From Ardenticatenales bacterium (GTDB lineage Bacteria > Chloroflexota > Anaerolineae > Promineifilales > UBA4811), in NCBI GenBank assembly GCA_030667645.1, contig DAOUVM010000016.1, forward strand, positions 1-15,338: a DNA stretch of 15,338 bases, in the 5' to 3' direction. Below, piece after piece: positions 7,288-14,458 of the stretch. Under the pieces are notes generated by a model. That model was not told where the DNA came from. It did no database searches and was given only the letters and a program-made list of their open reading frames with translations. Position 1 is the stretch's first letter. Each line of letters begins with the position of its first letter. Position numbers and translations under genes: made by a program.

Positions 7288-7315
7288 CAAGGGCGACCCT
7301 GTAGGGTCGCCCTTG
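7288..7315 (-). terminator. Strong hairpin after kbl, terminator-like without a T-run
   Basis: A perfect 13-bp inverted repeat, CAAGGGCGACCCT and AGGGTCGCCCTTG (7288-7300 and 7303-7315), starts about 21 nt downstream of the kbl stop on the minus strand. In RNA the inner pairs would open to a small loop. No T-run follows on either strand, so it is either a U-less terminator, a 3'-end stabiliser, or needs a factor such as Rho. The rest of the 257-bp gap 7080-7336 holds the DUF151 promoter and no gene; a weak GCATCG/CGATGC inverted repeat (7159-7186) is also present. Confidence 0.5.
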
Positions 7316-7336
7316 GCTGATTGAAGCGTGGGAAAA

Positions 7337-8536
7337 TCAGGATATGACGTCGAGTTCCCGGCCGACTCGGGCAAATATCTCCAGACCCTTATCCAGGTCG
7401 TCCTCTGTGTGCGCAGCCGTGTTCATCACCCGGACGCGGGCAGCGCCGCGAGGAACGGTGGGAAAGCCAAGCGCCATCGCAAAGACGCCTTGCTCGAACA
7501 AACGGGCAGAGAACTCTTTGGCCTTGGCGACGTCGCCGATGATAATCGGCACGATCGGAGTCTCGGTCCGGCCGGTGTCAAATCCGAGCTTTTCCATCCT
7601 TGATTGGAAATAGCCGGTATTCGCCCACAGCTTGTCGACCAGCGCCGCCGATTCATCCAGCATCTCCACTGCCGCCAAGCAGGCGGCCGTGTCGGCCGGG
7701 GTGATTGCGCTGGAAAAGAGGTTGGGCCGGCCTTTTTGCCTGATATAGTCTACCGCCTCCTGCTTGCCCGCAATGACCCCCCCCATCACGCCGAATGCCT
7801 TGGAAAGCGTGCCAACCTCAACGTCGAATTTCCCATGCAGTCCAAAGTGGGCCACGATGCCCTTGCCCCGTCCCAGAACTCCTTCACCGTGAGCGTCGTC
7901 CACCATCGTTATCACGCCGTGCTTTTCCGCCACAGCATAGAGCTTGTCCAGCGGTGCAACATCACCGTCCATGCTGAACACACCATCGGTCACCATCAGG
8001 CCCCGACGGTATTCGGGCAGTTTCTCCTCAATCACCTTCTCTAGGCTGACGGGGTCGCAATGCTCAAACACAACGATTTTGGCTCCGGAGAGCCTTGCTC
8101 CATCAATGATACTGGCGTGATTCATCCGGTCGGAAAAGATAACATCCTGCTCTCCCGTCGCCCTGTTCCGTCCCACCAGTGCTGAAATCGCCGCCTGGTT
8201 CGCGCAAAAGCCAGACTGCACCAGCAAAGAGGAATCCACCCCTTTGAACTCTGCCATTCGACGTTCGAACTCCAGATGAAGCGCCTGTGTGCCGGCAATC
8301 GTGCGCACAGCGGCGGGGCCGACGCCCCACTTGTCAATCGCCTCCTGCGCCTTTTTCTTCAGCGTTGGGTGATTGGCCAGGCCCAGGTAATTGTTGGTGC
8401 AGAAATTGAGCACTCGCCGGCCGTCCACCACCATCCAGCCGTCGGCTGGAGTTTCCATCGTACGAATGTTAATGTACGATTTGCTGCGATGCATCTCCTC
8501 TAGTTCTTTACGAATAAAGTCGAGTTTGTCGCTCAT
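7337..8536 (-). CDS. kbl: Glycine C-acetyltransferase (2-amino-3-ketobutyrate CoA ligase)
   Basis: A 399-residue PLP enzyme of the alpha-oxoamine synthase family, the usual length for Kbl. It cleaves 2-amino-3-ketobutyrate with CoA to glycine and acetyl-CoA. Visible marks are the start MSDKLDFIRKELEEM, the substrate region NFCTNNYLGLANHP, NHASIIDG (His140), DDAHGEGVLGRGKG (213-226) and the PLP-lysine motif GTLSKAFG (Lys246). The C-terminal VPRGAARVRVMNTAAHT is also typical. The ATG at 8536 was chosen because GAGGAG lies 6 nt upstream; an upstream ATG at 8575 would overlap the preceding gene. It starts 13 nt after the stop of the threonine dehydrogenase gene, whose product is its substrate, so the two form a catabolic operon. 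Related enzymes (BioF, HemA, serine palmitoyltransferase) share the fold; the neighbour gene and close motif match favour Kbl. Confidence 0.95.
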   Translation of the reverse strand: MSDKLDFIRKELEEMHRSKSYINIRTMETPADGWMVVDGRRVLNFCTNNYLGLANHPTLKKKAQEAIDKWGVGPAAVRTIAGTQALHLEFERRMAEFKGVDSSLLVQSGFCANQAAISALVGRNRATGEQDVIFSDRMNHASIIDGARLSGAKIVVFEHCDPVSLEKVIEEKLPEYRRGLMVTDGVFSMDGDVAPLDKLYAVAEKHGVITMVDDAHGEGVLGRGKGIVAHFGLHGKFDVEVGTLSKAFGVMGGVIAGKQEAVDYIRQKGRPNLFSSAITPADTAACLAAVEMLDESAALVDKLWANTGYFQSRMEKLGFDTGRTETPIVPIIIGDVAKAKEFSARLFEQGVFAMALGFPTVPRGAARVRVMNTAAHTEDDLDKGLEIFARVGRELDVIS

Positions 8537-8549
8537 GATTGGCTCCTCA

Positions 8550-9533
8550 TCACGTGTATAGCTCTCCCCTGGCATGACGGGCTCTCAGTCGTTCCAGCAT
8601 GTCGGCCGTCATCGCCGCCAGGTCATATTCCGGTTCCCAGTTCCACTCTTCGCGGGCGCTACTGTCGTCTATGGTTCGCGGCCACGAGTCCGCGATCTCT
8701 TGCCGAAAGTCAGGCTCGTATTCTACCTGAAACTCAGGAATATGCCTCTTGATCTCTGCGGCCAGTTCCCCGGCCGAGAAGCTCATCGCGGCCAGATTAT
8801 AGTTGCTGTGGTGCTCAAGGCGGGAGAGGTCGGTTTCCATCAGATCCATCGCCGATTTGATGGCATCCGGCATGTACATCATTGGCAACACCGTGTCCTC
8901 TCTCACAAAGCAAGTGTAGCGTCTGTTGGCTACCGCTTCATAGTAGATGGCGACCGCATAATCGGTGGTCCCGCCGCCGGGCAGAGTCTCGTTGCTGATA
9001 ATCCCGGGGTAGCGCAGGCCGCGCACGTCCACGCCAAACCGCTGGAAGTAATAGTCACAGAGCGCCTCACCCGCAACCTTGGTGACACCATACATCGTGG
9101 TTGGGCTCAAAATCGTCTCCTGCGGCGTATTGTGCACGGGCGTGTGGCTTCCAAAAACCGCTATGGAGCTAGGGCAAAAAACCCGCGTCAACTCTCTTTC
9201 GCGAGCTATCTCCAGGATATTATAGAGGCCATTCACGTTGACATCCCAGCACAGATGGGGTTTCGTCTCACCCACGGCCGACAGTATGGCCGCCAGGTGG
9301 TAGATCGTGTCTATCCGGTGCCTTTCCACGACCGCTTCGATCGTATTCTTTTTGGCTACGTCGATGAATTCAAAGGGGCCCGAGTCTCGTAGGGTGGGGC
9401 TGGGGGCAGTGCTGCGCCCGGTTGCCACCACATTCTCATTGCCGAATCTTTCCCGGAGCGCCATGGTCAATTCGGAACCGATCTGACCCACTGCGCCCGT
9501 GACCAATATCCTTGTCATTTCCTTTCCAGGCAT
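8550..9533 (-). CDS. L-threonine 3-dehydrogenase, short-chain dehydrogenase/epimerase type
   Basis: A 327-residue extended SDR enzyme. It has the NAD-binding motif TGAVGQIG (about 12-19), the DTIYHLAAILSAVGE segment, Ser122 in FCPSSIAVFG, and the catalytic YxxxK as MYGVTKVAGE (Tyr148, Lys152). The segments GLRYPGIIS and GGGTTDYAV are typical of SDR-type threonine dehydrogenases, which are unrelated to the zinc-dependent E. coli Tdh. It would oxidise threonine with NAD to 2-amino-3-ketobutyrate, handed to Kbl encoded 13 nt downstream. The ATG at 9533 follows AAAAGGATGAG at a workable distance; an ATG at 9518 has its purine run almost touching the codon and is the alternative. Sugar-nucleotide epimerase is the other reading of the fold, but the pairing with kbl makes that unlikely. 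Confidence 0.92.
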   Translation of the reverse strand: MPGKEMTRILVTGAVGQIGSELTMALRERFGNENVVATGRSTAPSPTLRDSGPFEFIDVAKKNTIEAVVERHRIDTIYHLAAILSAVGETKPHLCWDVNVNGLYNILEIARERELTRVFCPSSIAVFGSHTPVHNTPQETILSPTTMYGVTKVAGEALCDYYFQRFGVDVRGLRYPGIISNETLPGGGTTDYAVAIYYEAVANRRYTCFVREDTVLPMMYMPDAIKSAMDLMETDLSRLEHHSNYNLAAMSFSAGELAAEIKRHIPEFQVEYEPDFRQEIADSWPRTIDDSSAREEWNWEPEYDLAAMTADMLERLRARHARGELYT

Positions 9534-9561
9534 GCTTGTCTCATCCTTTTGGAATCGAGAG

Positions 9562-9576
9562 GGGGCAACATGCCCC
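9562..9576. repeat. 15-bp inverted repeat at the presumed start of the threonine operon transcript
   Basis: GGGGCA ACA TGCCCC is a perfect 6-bp inverted repeat with a 3-nt centre, directly downstream of the minus-strand extended -10 (9577-9585). The expected transcription start, near 9570, falls inside it. It could be an operator for a repressor or a short 5' hairpin. Confidence 0.35.
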
Positions 9577-9585
9577 ATACTAGCA
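9577..9585 (-). promoter_or_regulatory. Extended -10 of the threonine dehydrogenase-kbl operon promoter
   Basis: TGCTAGTAT on the minus strand has the TGn-TAnnnT form. It lies about 44 nt before the ATG at 9533. No good -35 is found at 16-18 nt, so the promoter would rely on the extended -10 or on an activator. Confidence 0.4.
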
Positions 9586-9655
9586 CAGCGGTTTCCCGGC
9601 TTGTAGTGACAAAAGTAACCGGCGGCCAATTGCATTAGGCAACCCGGTCAAGTCA

Positions 9656-9664
9656 TGCTACAAT
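9656..9664 (+). promoter_or_regulatory. Extended -10 of the acyl-CoA synthetase promoter
   Basis: TGCTACAAT on the plus strand, identical to the extended -10 of the DUF151 promoter, lies 43 nt before the ATG at 9708. The -35 region at the expected distance (TTAGGC or nearby) is weak; TTGCAT at 9630 is too far (23-nt spacer). The 174-bp divergent region 9534-9707 contains this, the opposite promoter and the inverted repeat at 9562-9576. Confidence 0.45.
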
Positions 9665-9707
9665 CAATCGAACGGAATTTTCCATCTACTCATCAACGTG
9701 GGCCAGG

Positions 9708-11837
9708 ATGAACAAGGGACAGCATCTCTGCAATTTCTTCAATCCCCGCAGCATTGCGATCATCGGCGCCAGTCGAGACACGCACAAGCTGGGACACGGC
9801 ATAGTCCGAAATCTCCACGACTACCACTACCGGGGCGACATCTACCCGGTCAACCCCCGTGCCCGCGAGGTGCTGGGGTACCGCTGTTACGCGGAGATCG
9901 CCGCCGTGCCACAGCCGGTGGACCTGGCTATTGTGGTGGTGCCTGCACGCCATGTGGTCTCGGCTGTGGCCCAGTGCGGAGAGGCGGGTGTCCCGGCCGC
10001 CGTCGTGGTCAGTGGTGGCTTTGGCGAGACAGGACCGGAAGGGCAGGCCCGCGAACGCGAACTCCAAGAGATCGCCGCACGCTACGATCTGCGATTGCTG
10101 GGACCCAACTGCATTGGCACCATAGACACCCACACGCCGGTCAACACGACCTTCGTCGTAGGCATGCCGCCCACCGGTGATATCGCTTTTGTCTCCCAAT
10201 CGGGTGCGGTGGTGGCGGCAGTGATCGACTGGGCGCTGGGCTCCGGAGTTGGCTTTTCCCGAATGGTCAGTCTGGGCAATAGCGCCGATGTCAACGAAAC
10301 CGAATTGCTGGCTGAAATGGCCGCCGATCCACAAACCCGCGTCATCACCGGTTACCTGGAGGGTGTGGCTGATGGGCGCGCCTTTCTCCAGGTGGCCACC
10401 GAGGCAGCCCGGGAAAAACCGGTCGTGATGCTCAAGGTCGGCCGGGGCGAGGGCGGCGCCCGGGCGGTGGCAAGCCACACCGGCGCTCTCGCCGGTAGCG
10501 CTGAGGCTTATGACGCCGCTTTTCGTAAGGCGGGCGTCTTGCGGGCTAGCTCATTGGAAGAACTGTTCGACTGGGCCAGGGCGCTCGCCTGGCAGCCACT
10601 CCCCCGGGGGAACAGAGTGGCCGTGCTGACCAACGCTGGTGGACCCGGCATCTTGGCGGTCGATGCGCTGGAAGGAGCCGGCCTGACCCTGGCGCCACTC
10701 ACGGACGCCACCCTCGACTATCTGGCTTCGCGCTGCCCGCCCCATGCCAGCGTGCGCAACCCGGTGGACATCTTGGCGGGCTCCGGCCCCGCTACCTATG
10801 CCCGGGCGCTGGACGCCTTGCTGGCCGACGAGACGGTAGACGCGGCCGTCGTCATTCAAGCCCCTCAGGACTGGTTCTACCCTACCAGTCTGGCCGAGGT
10901 AATAGGCGAAGTGGCGGCCGGGCGGGCAGGTCCAGCCAAGCCGGTGCTCGCTTGTATCATGGGGCTCGCCAGCACAGCCGACGCCCTCGCGATTCTGCAC
11001 CGGCGACGGATCCCCAATTATGCCTTTCCCGGCCGGGTTGCCTCCACCCTGGCCGCCATGCTCGCCCGTCGCCGCTGGCTCGAAGCTTCCCCCGAGCCCC
11101 CCATCGAACCTTTCCCGGCTGATCGGGAAACAGCCCAGGCGATTGTTCAAGCTGCCGTTCAAACCAGAGCAGCTATTCTCGGTGGTTCTGAAACCTCCCG
11201 CCTACTCGAAGCGTACGGTCTGTCCACACCCGCCCATGATCGGGCGACCACCGCGGCGGAAGCAGTGGCGGTAGCGGAAGAGTTAGGCTATCCGGTGGCT
11301 CTCAAAGTGACCTCCACGGAGATTACCCACAAGAGCGATGTGGGCGGGGTGGAGATCGGATTGAGCAATGCGAGTGCTGTACGCGCAGGATATGAGCGAA
11401 TCATGGCGGCCGTTCGTCGCCACCGGCCCGCGGCCGAGGTGGATGGCGTGATGGTGCAGCAAATGGCCGCCACCGGGCTGGAAGTCATTGTCGGGTGGAA
11501 GCGGGATTCGCAGTTTGGCCCGCTGCTGCTGGTGGGCAGCGGAGGCACCGAGGTCGAGTTGACTCGTGACATCGCAGTGGGGATTGCACCATTGACCCGA
11601 GGAGAAGCGGAACAGATGCTGGACTCTACCCTGGTGAGCCGGCGGCTGGCCGGCTGGCGTGGAGCTCCCCCGGCCGACCGCAGCGCCGTCATTGACACGC
11701 TCCTGCGGCTGTCCCAATTGGCGCTCGACCTGCCGCAGGTCGCGGAACTGGAGATCAATCCATTGCGCGTTCTGGCGGCCGGCCAAGGAGCGCTCGCGGT
11801 AGACGGCCGCGGGATCATCCAAAGCCGGGATTTGTGA
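9708..11837 (+). CDS. ADP-forming acyl/acetyl-CoA synthetase, alpha and beta parts fused
   Basis: A 709-residue protein with the CoA-binding domain first (FFNPRSIAIIGASRD, residues 10-24), then the succinyl-CoA-ligase-like flavodoxin regions (LLGPNCIGTID; VSQSGAVVAAVIDWA), the active-site histidine in ASHTGALAG (His257), and a C-terminal ATP-grasp domain from about 480 (LGYPVALKV, ITHKSDVGGVEIGL, ELEINPL). It is the full single-chain layout. The reaction is acyl-CoA + ADP + Pi to acid + CoA + ATP, reversible; acetyl-CoA is the likely but unproven substrate. Relatives in which the catalytic part acts as a protein acetyltransferase carry an extra GNAT domain, absent here. The start fits the family's usual N-terminus but the ribosome site is weak (GGGCCAGG touching the ATG). 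It is divergent from the threonine operon and 7 nt upstream of an AAA+ gene. Confidence 0.92.
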   Translation: MNKGQHLCNFFNPRSIAIIGASRDTHKLGHGIVRNLHDYHYRGDIYPVNPRAREVLGYRCYAEIAAVPQPVDLAIVVVPARHVVSAVAQCGEAGVPAAVVVSGGFGETGPEGQARERELQEIAARYDLRLLGPNCIGTIDTHTPVNTTFVVGMPPTGDIAFVSQSGAVVAAVIDWALGSGVGFSRMVSLGNSADVNETELLAEMAADPQTRVITGYLEGVADGRAFLQVATEAAREKPVVMLKVGRGEGGARAVASHTGALAGSAEAYDAAFRKAGVLRASSLEELFDWARALAWQPLPRGNRVAVLTNAGGPGILAVDALEGAGLTLAPLTDATLDYLASRCPPHASVRNPVDILAGSGPATYARALDALLADETVDAAVVIQAPQDWFYPTSLAEVIGEVAAGRAGPAKPVLACIMGLASTADALAILHRRRIPNYAFPGRVASTLAAMLARRRWLEASPEPPIEPFPADRETAQAIVQAAVQTRAAILGGSETSRLLEAYGLSTPAHDRATTAAEAVAVAEELGYPVALKVTSTEITHKSDVGGVEIGLSNASAVRAGYERIMAAVRRHRPAAEVDGVMVQQMAATGLEVIVGWKRDSQFGPLLLVGSGGTEVELTRDIAVGIAPLTRGEAEQMLDSTLVSRRLAGWRGAPPADRSAVIDTLLRLSQLALDLPQVAELEINPLRVLAAGQGALAVDGRGIIQSRDL

Positions 11838-11844
11838 GGGAATT

Positions 11845-13197
11845 ATGGCAGAGATATCACCCAAGCTCAAGGCGACTCTGGCCCAGCCGAGAACCGCTGA
11901 AGATCTCAAGATCCCGACTTCGCTGGTGAGCGATCTGATCTACCGCCTCTTGTTCCGAGAGCGAGACGTGAGCGTCAGGCGCATGACGGAAGTGACCTGT
12001 GTGCACAATCAGGTACTGGACCCGATCCTGTCGCAGATGCAGTTGGAGCATCTCGTGGAAGTTGCCGGAACGGGGGCACTCGGGAGGTTGAGCTACATCT
12101 ATCGGTTGACTGACGAGGGCACCAAACGTGCGCGAGAGGCCATGGAACGAAGCCAGTACGTGGGACCCGCACCGGTGGACCTGGACAGCTACAAACAGGC
12201 TATTCTGATCCAGACCGCGCAGGAGAACCGTATCCCCCCGCCACAGGTGCAACGCGCACTCGGTCACCTCGTGTTGCCCGACAATTTTCACCGGCGTATT
12301 GGTCCGGCCATCAATGCGGGCTCATCGCTGTTCATCTACGGGCCTCCAGGGAATGGCAAGACCACCATAGCCCAGACCGTCGCAGAGTTGCTGGCCGGCA
12401 GTGACCCCATCTGGCTCCCCTATGCTCTAACTGTTGCTGGCCAACTGATTCAGATTCATGACCCTCAGATTCACATCCCGGTGCAGCTTCCCCAGCAGGC
12501 AGGGCCCGGTAGGGACAGAAAGTCCGCCTCGAAGAACTTTGACCGGCGCTGGGCGCTCTTCAAGAGGCCGGGGGTGATGGTTGGGGGCGAAATGACAATG
12601 GACTCTCTAGAACTACGCTACGAGCCAACCGGCAAGTTCTACGAAGCCCCGCTGCAGCTCAAGGCCAACGGGGGGATGTTCCTGATCGATGACTTGGGCC
12701 GTCAGCGGATACGGCCGGACCAGTTGCTCAACCGCTGGATCGTGCCGCTGGAAAGCGAGATTGATTTTCTTCGGCTGCGAACGGGCCAGACACTAGAAGT
12801 CCCCTTTAAGCAACTCATTGTTTTCTCCACCAATCTGGATCCCGGCGATCTGGTGGACTTGGCATTCCTCCGTCGCATCCAGATGAAAGTCGAAGTGGGC
12901 CCTCCCGATGAAAAGAGATACTACCAGATCTTTCTTCGTATGTGCAAAGAACTGGATTTTCCCTTTGAGAGGCAGGCCTTTCTCCATCTGCTCAAGACTT
13001 GGTACTATGAGCCCCGGCGGGCTATGCAAGCCGTTCACCCCAGGGATATCATCAGAACAATCATCTCGATCTGCGAGTACGAAGGCGTCCCACCGCGCAT
13101 GCATCCCGAACTGATTGACGAGGCTTGTGACTGCTACTTTGTAGAGTTGGACTCTGAAAAAGGCCGCGTGTCGGCCATCCCTGCTATCCCAGAGTAG
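11845..13197 (+). CDS. Uncharacterised AAA+ ATPase with N-terminal winged-helix-like region
   Basis: A 450-residue protein I cannot assign to a named family. Residues about 25-100 look like a winged-helix DNA- or protein-binding domain (LVSDLIYRLLFRERDVSVRR ... YIYRLTDEGTKRAREAME). The AAA+ core has Walker A YGPPGNGKTT (165-174), Walker B GGMFLIDDLGRQ (276-287), a sensor-1 Asn in FSTNLDP (Asn330) and Arg343/Arg344 in FLRRIQMKV as candidate arginine finger. About 100 residues separate Walker A from B, longer than in DnaC-type ATPases, with a basic segment (GRDRKSASKNFDRRWALFKR). ANGGMFLIDD recalls sigma-54 activators, but no GAFTGA loop is seen. No membrane segment is present. The ATG follows GAGGGAATT, and the gene begins 7 nt after the synthetase stop, so the two are probably cotranscribed. 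Function unknown; ATPase call firm. Confidence 0.85.
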   Translation: MAEISPKLKATLAQPRTAEDLKIPTSLVSDLIYRLLFRERDVSVRRMTEVTCVHNQVLDPILSQMQLEHLVEVAGTGALGRLSYIYRLTDEGTKRAREAMERSQYVGPAPVDLDSYKQAILIQTAQENRIPPPQVQRALGHLVLPDNFHRRIGPAINAGSSLFIYGPPGNGKTTIAQTVAELLAGSDPIWLPYALTVAGQLIQIHDPQIHIPVQLPQQAGPGRDRKSASKNFDRRWALFKRPGVMVGGEMTMDSLELRYEPTGKFYEAPLQLKANGGMFLIDDLGRQRIRPDQLLNRWIVPLESEIDFLRLRTGQTLEVPFKQLIVFSTNLDPGDLVDLAFLRRIQMKVEVGPPDEKRYYQIFLRMCKELDFPFERQAFLHLLKTWYYEPRRAMQAVHPRDIIRTIISICEYEGVPPRMHPELIDEACDCYFVELDSEKGRVSAIPAIPE

Positions 13198-13381
13198 ATT
13201 CGCCGCCGAACGGTGACCGAATTGAACGGCGTTAAGCGTATGTCACGGCGAGCGGCGCAGTGGTACCCGTTCGCCCGCCCTCCCTTCGGCATCTCAATCG
13301 CTCGTGGAAGCCATGCAGCCAGTGACGTCTATTGCCACGACCAGGCGACGCCTTGGCTTCCCGCGCCGGTTAAGGATCCCC

Positions 13382-14320
13382 ATGATTGAACCGAATATCG
13401 CTCTCGTGCGCCAGAACATCCAGCGGGTCATCGTCGGCAAAGAGGAGGTCATCGACCTTTGCCTGATAGCTATCCTGTGCGAAGGGCATATCCTGATGGA
13501 GGACGTGCCTGGCACCGGCAAGACCACCCTGGCCAAGGCGATTGCTCGCTCGCTTGATTGCTCTTTCCATCGCATCCAGTTCACTCCGGACCTGCTTCCC
13601 TCTGACGTGACGGGCATCTCTTTCTTTAATCAAAAAGAGCAAGAGTTCGAGTTCCGGCCGGGCCCGGTCCTCTCCCAGATTGTGCTCGCCGATGAGATCA
13701 ACCGGGCAACCCCACGCACCCAATCCTCTCTCCTGGAGGCGATGCAGGAGCGGCAGGTGACGGTGGATGTGGAGACGATGGCTCTCCCCCGCCCATTTCT
13801 AGTCATCGCCACCCAGAACCCGATCGAACTGGAGGGCACTTTTCCTCTGCCAGAGGCCCAGATCGATCGCTTTCTAATGAAAATTGCCATCGGTTACCCC
13901 AGCAACGAGGATGAAAACGCCATTCTGCTCCGTTTCCAGCAGGGCGACCCGCTGGACGCTTTGCAGCCGGTCACTGGGACGAAAGAAATCATCGCCATGC
14001 AGGAAAAGGTACGCCAAACCCGCGTAGAGGCGTCGGTCCGCCAATACGTCGTCGACATTGCCCGCGCCACCCGCGAACACGAGGATGTGAACGTGGGGGT
14101 CAGCCCTCGCGGTACGATGGCGCTCTTCCACACCTGCCAGGCGCTGGCCGCCATCCGCGGCCGGCAATACGTCATCCCCGATGACGTGAAATACCTGGCC
14201 CCCTTTGTGCTCACTCACCGCATCATCGTGAATCCAAAGACCAGACTGCGTGGACGCACTCAGGCCGACGTCATCACTGATATCGTGGATACCATCTCTG
14301 TACCGGTAGAGTCTATCTGA
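13382..14320 (+). CDS. MoxR-family AAA+ ATPase
   Basis: A 312-residue MoxR ATPase. It has GKEEVIDLCLIAILCEGHIL near residues 20-39, Walker A VPGTGKTT (42-49), Walker B VLADEINRA (101-109) followed by TPRTQSSLLEAMQERQV, and the family signature ATQNPIELEGTFPLPEAQID (143-162). The lid region contains SPRGTMAL and VIPDDVKYLAPFVLTHRI. MoxR proteins act as chaperone-like ATPases, often with DUF58 and von Willebrand A proteins; the DUF58 gene downstream fits this. The ATG at 13382 was chosen for AAGGA 5 nt upstream and because the family begins near here; an in-frame ATG at 13304 would add 26 residues that do not resemble the family. The 184-bp gap before it (13198-13381) shows no gene and no clear promoter, only the short palindrome CGGTGACCG. 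Confidence 0.94.
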   Translation: MIEPNIALVRQNIQRVIVGKEEVIDLCLIAILCEGHILMEDVPGTGKTTLAKAIARSLDCSFHRIQFTPDLLPSDVTGISFFNQKEQEFEFRPGPVLSQIVLADEINRATPRTQSSLLEAMQERQVTVDVETMALPRPFLVIATQNPIELEGTFPLPEAQIDRFLMKIAIGYPSNEDENAILLRFQQGDPLDALQPVTGTKEIIAMQEKVRQTRVEASVRQYVVDIARATREHEDVNVGVSPRGTMALFHTCQALAAIRGRQYVIPDDVKYLAPFVLTHRIIVNPKTRLRGRTQADVITDIVDTISVPVESI

Positions 14321-14458
14321 TCGGTCGCCCTGCAACAACACCCTCTTTGTACTTGTTCAGAAACAACTTGGTCCTTTTGTGACCGCTCTACCCGTGAATC
14401 ACCATTCAAGACGGCAGGTTATTCCTTAACAAGTGCTTTCGGACGTTGTGACATCGGT

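Noticed and set aside
8574..9392. Plus-strand open frame of 272 codons opposite the threonine dehydrogenase
   Set aside because: It mirrors the SDR gene; the product has no family features.
9693..10478. Long minus-strand open frame (261 codons) opposite the CoA synthetase
   Set aside because: It lies inside a gene with a clear family match on the other strand; its product is His/Gly/Arg-rich low-meaning sequence with no motif, as expected for a shadow frame in GC-rich DNA.
14321..14458. Possible readthrough fusion of MoxR and DUF58, since the gap is in the same frame and has no other stop
   Set aside because: Forty-six stop-free codons are not rare by chance, the gap encodes no recognisable sequence, and both proteins are complete at their expected ends.
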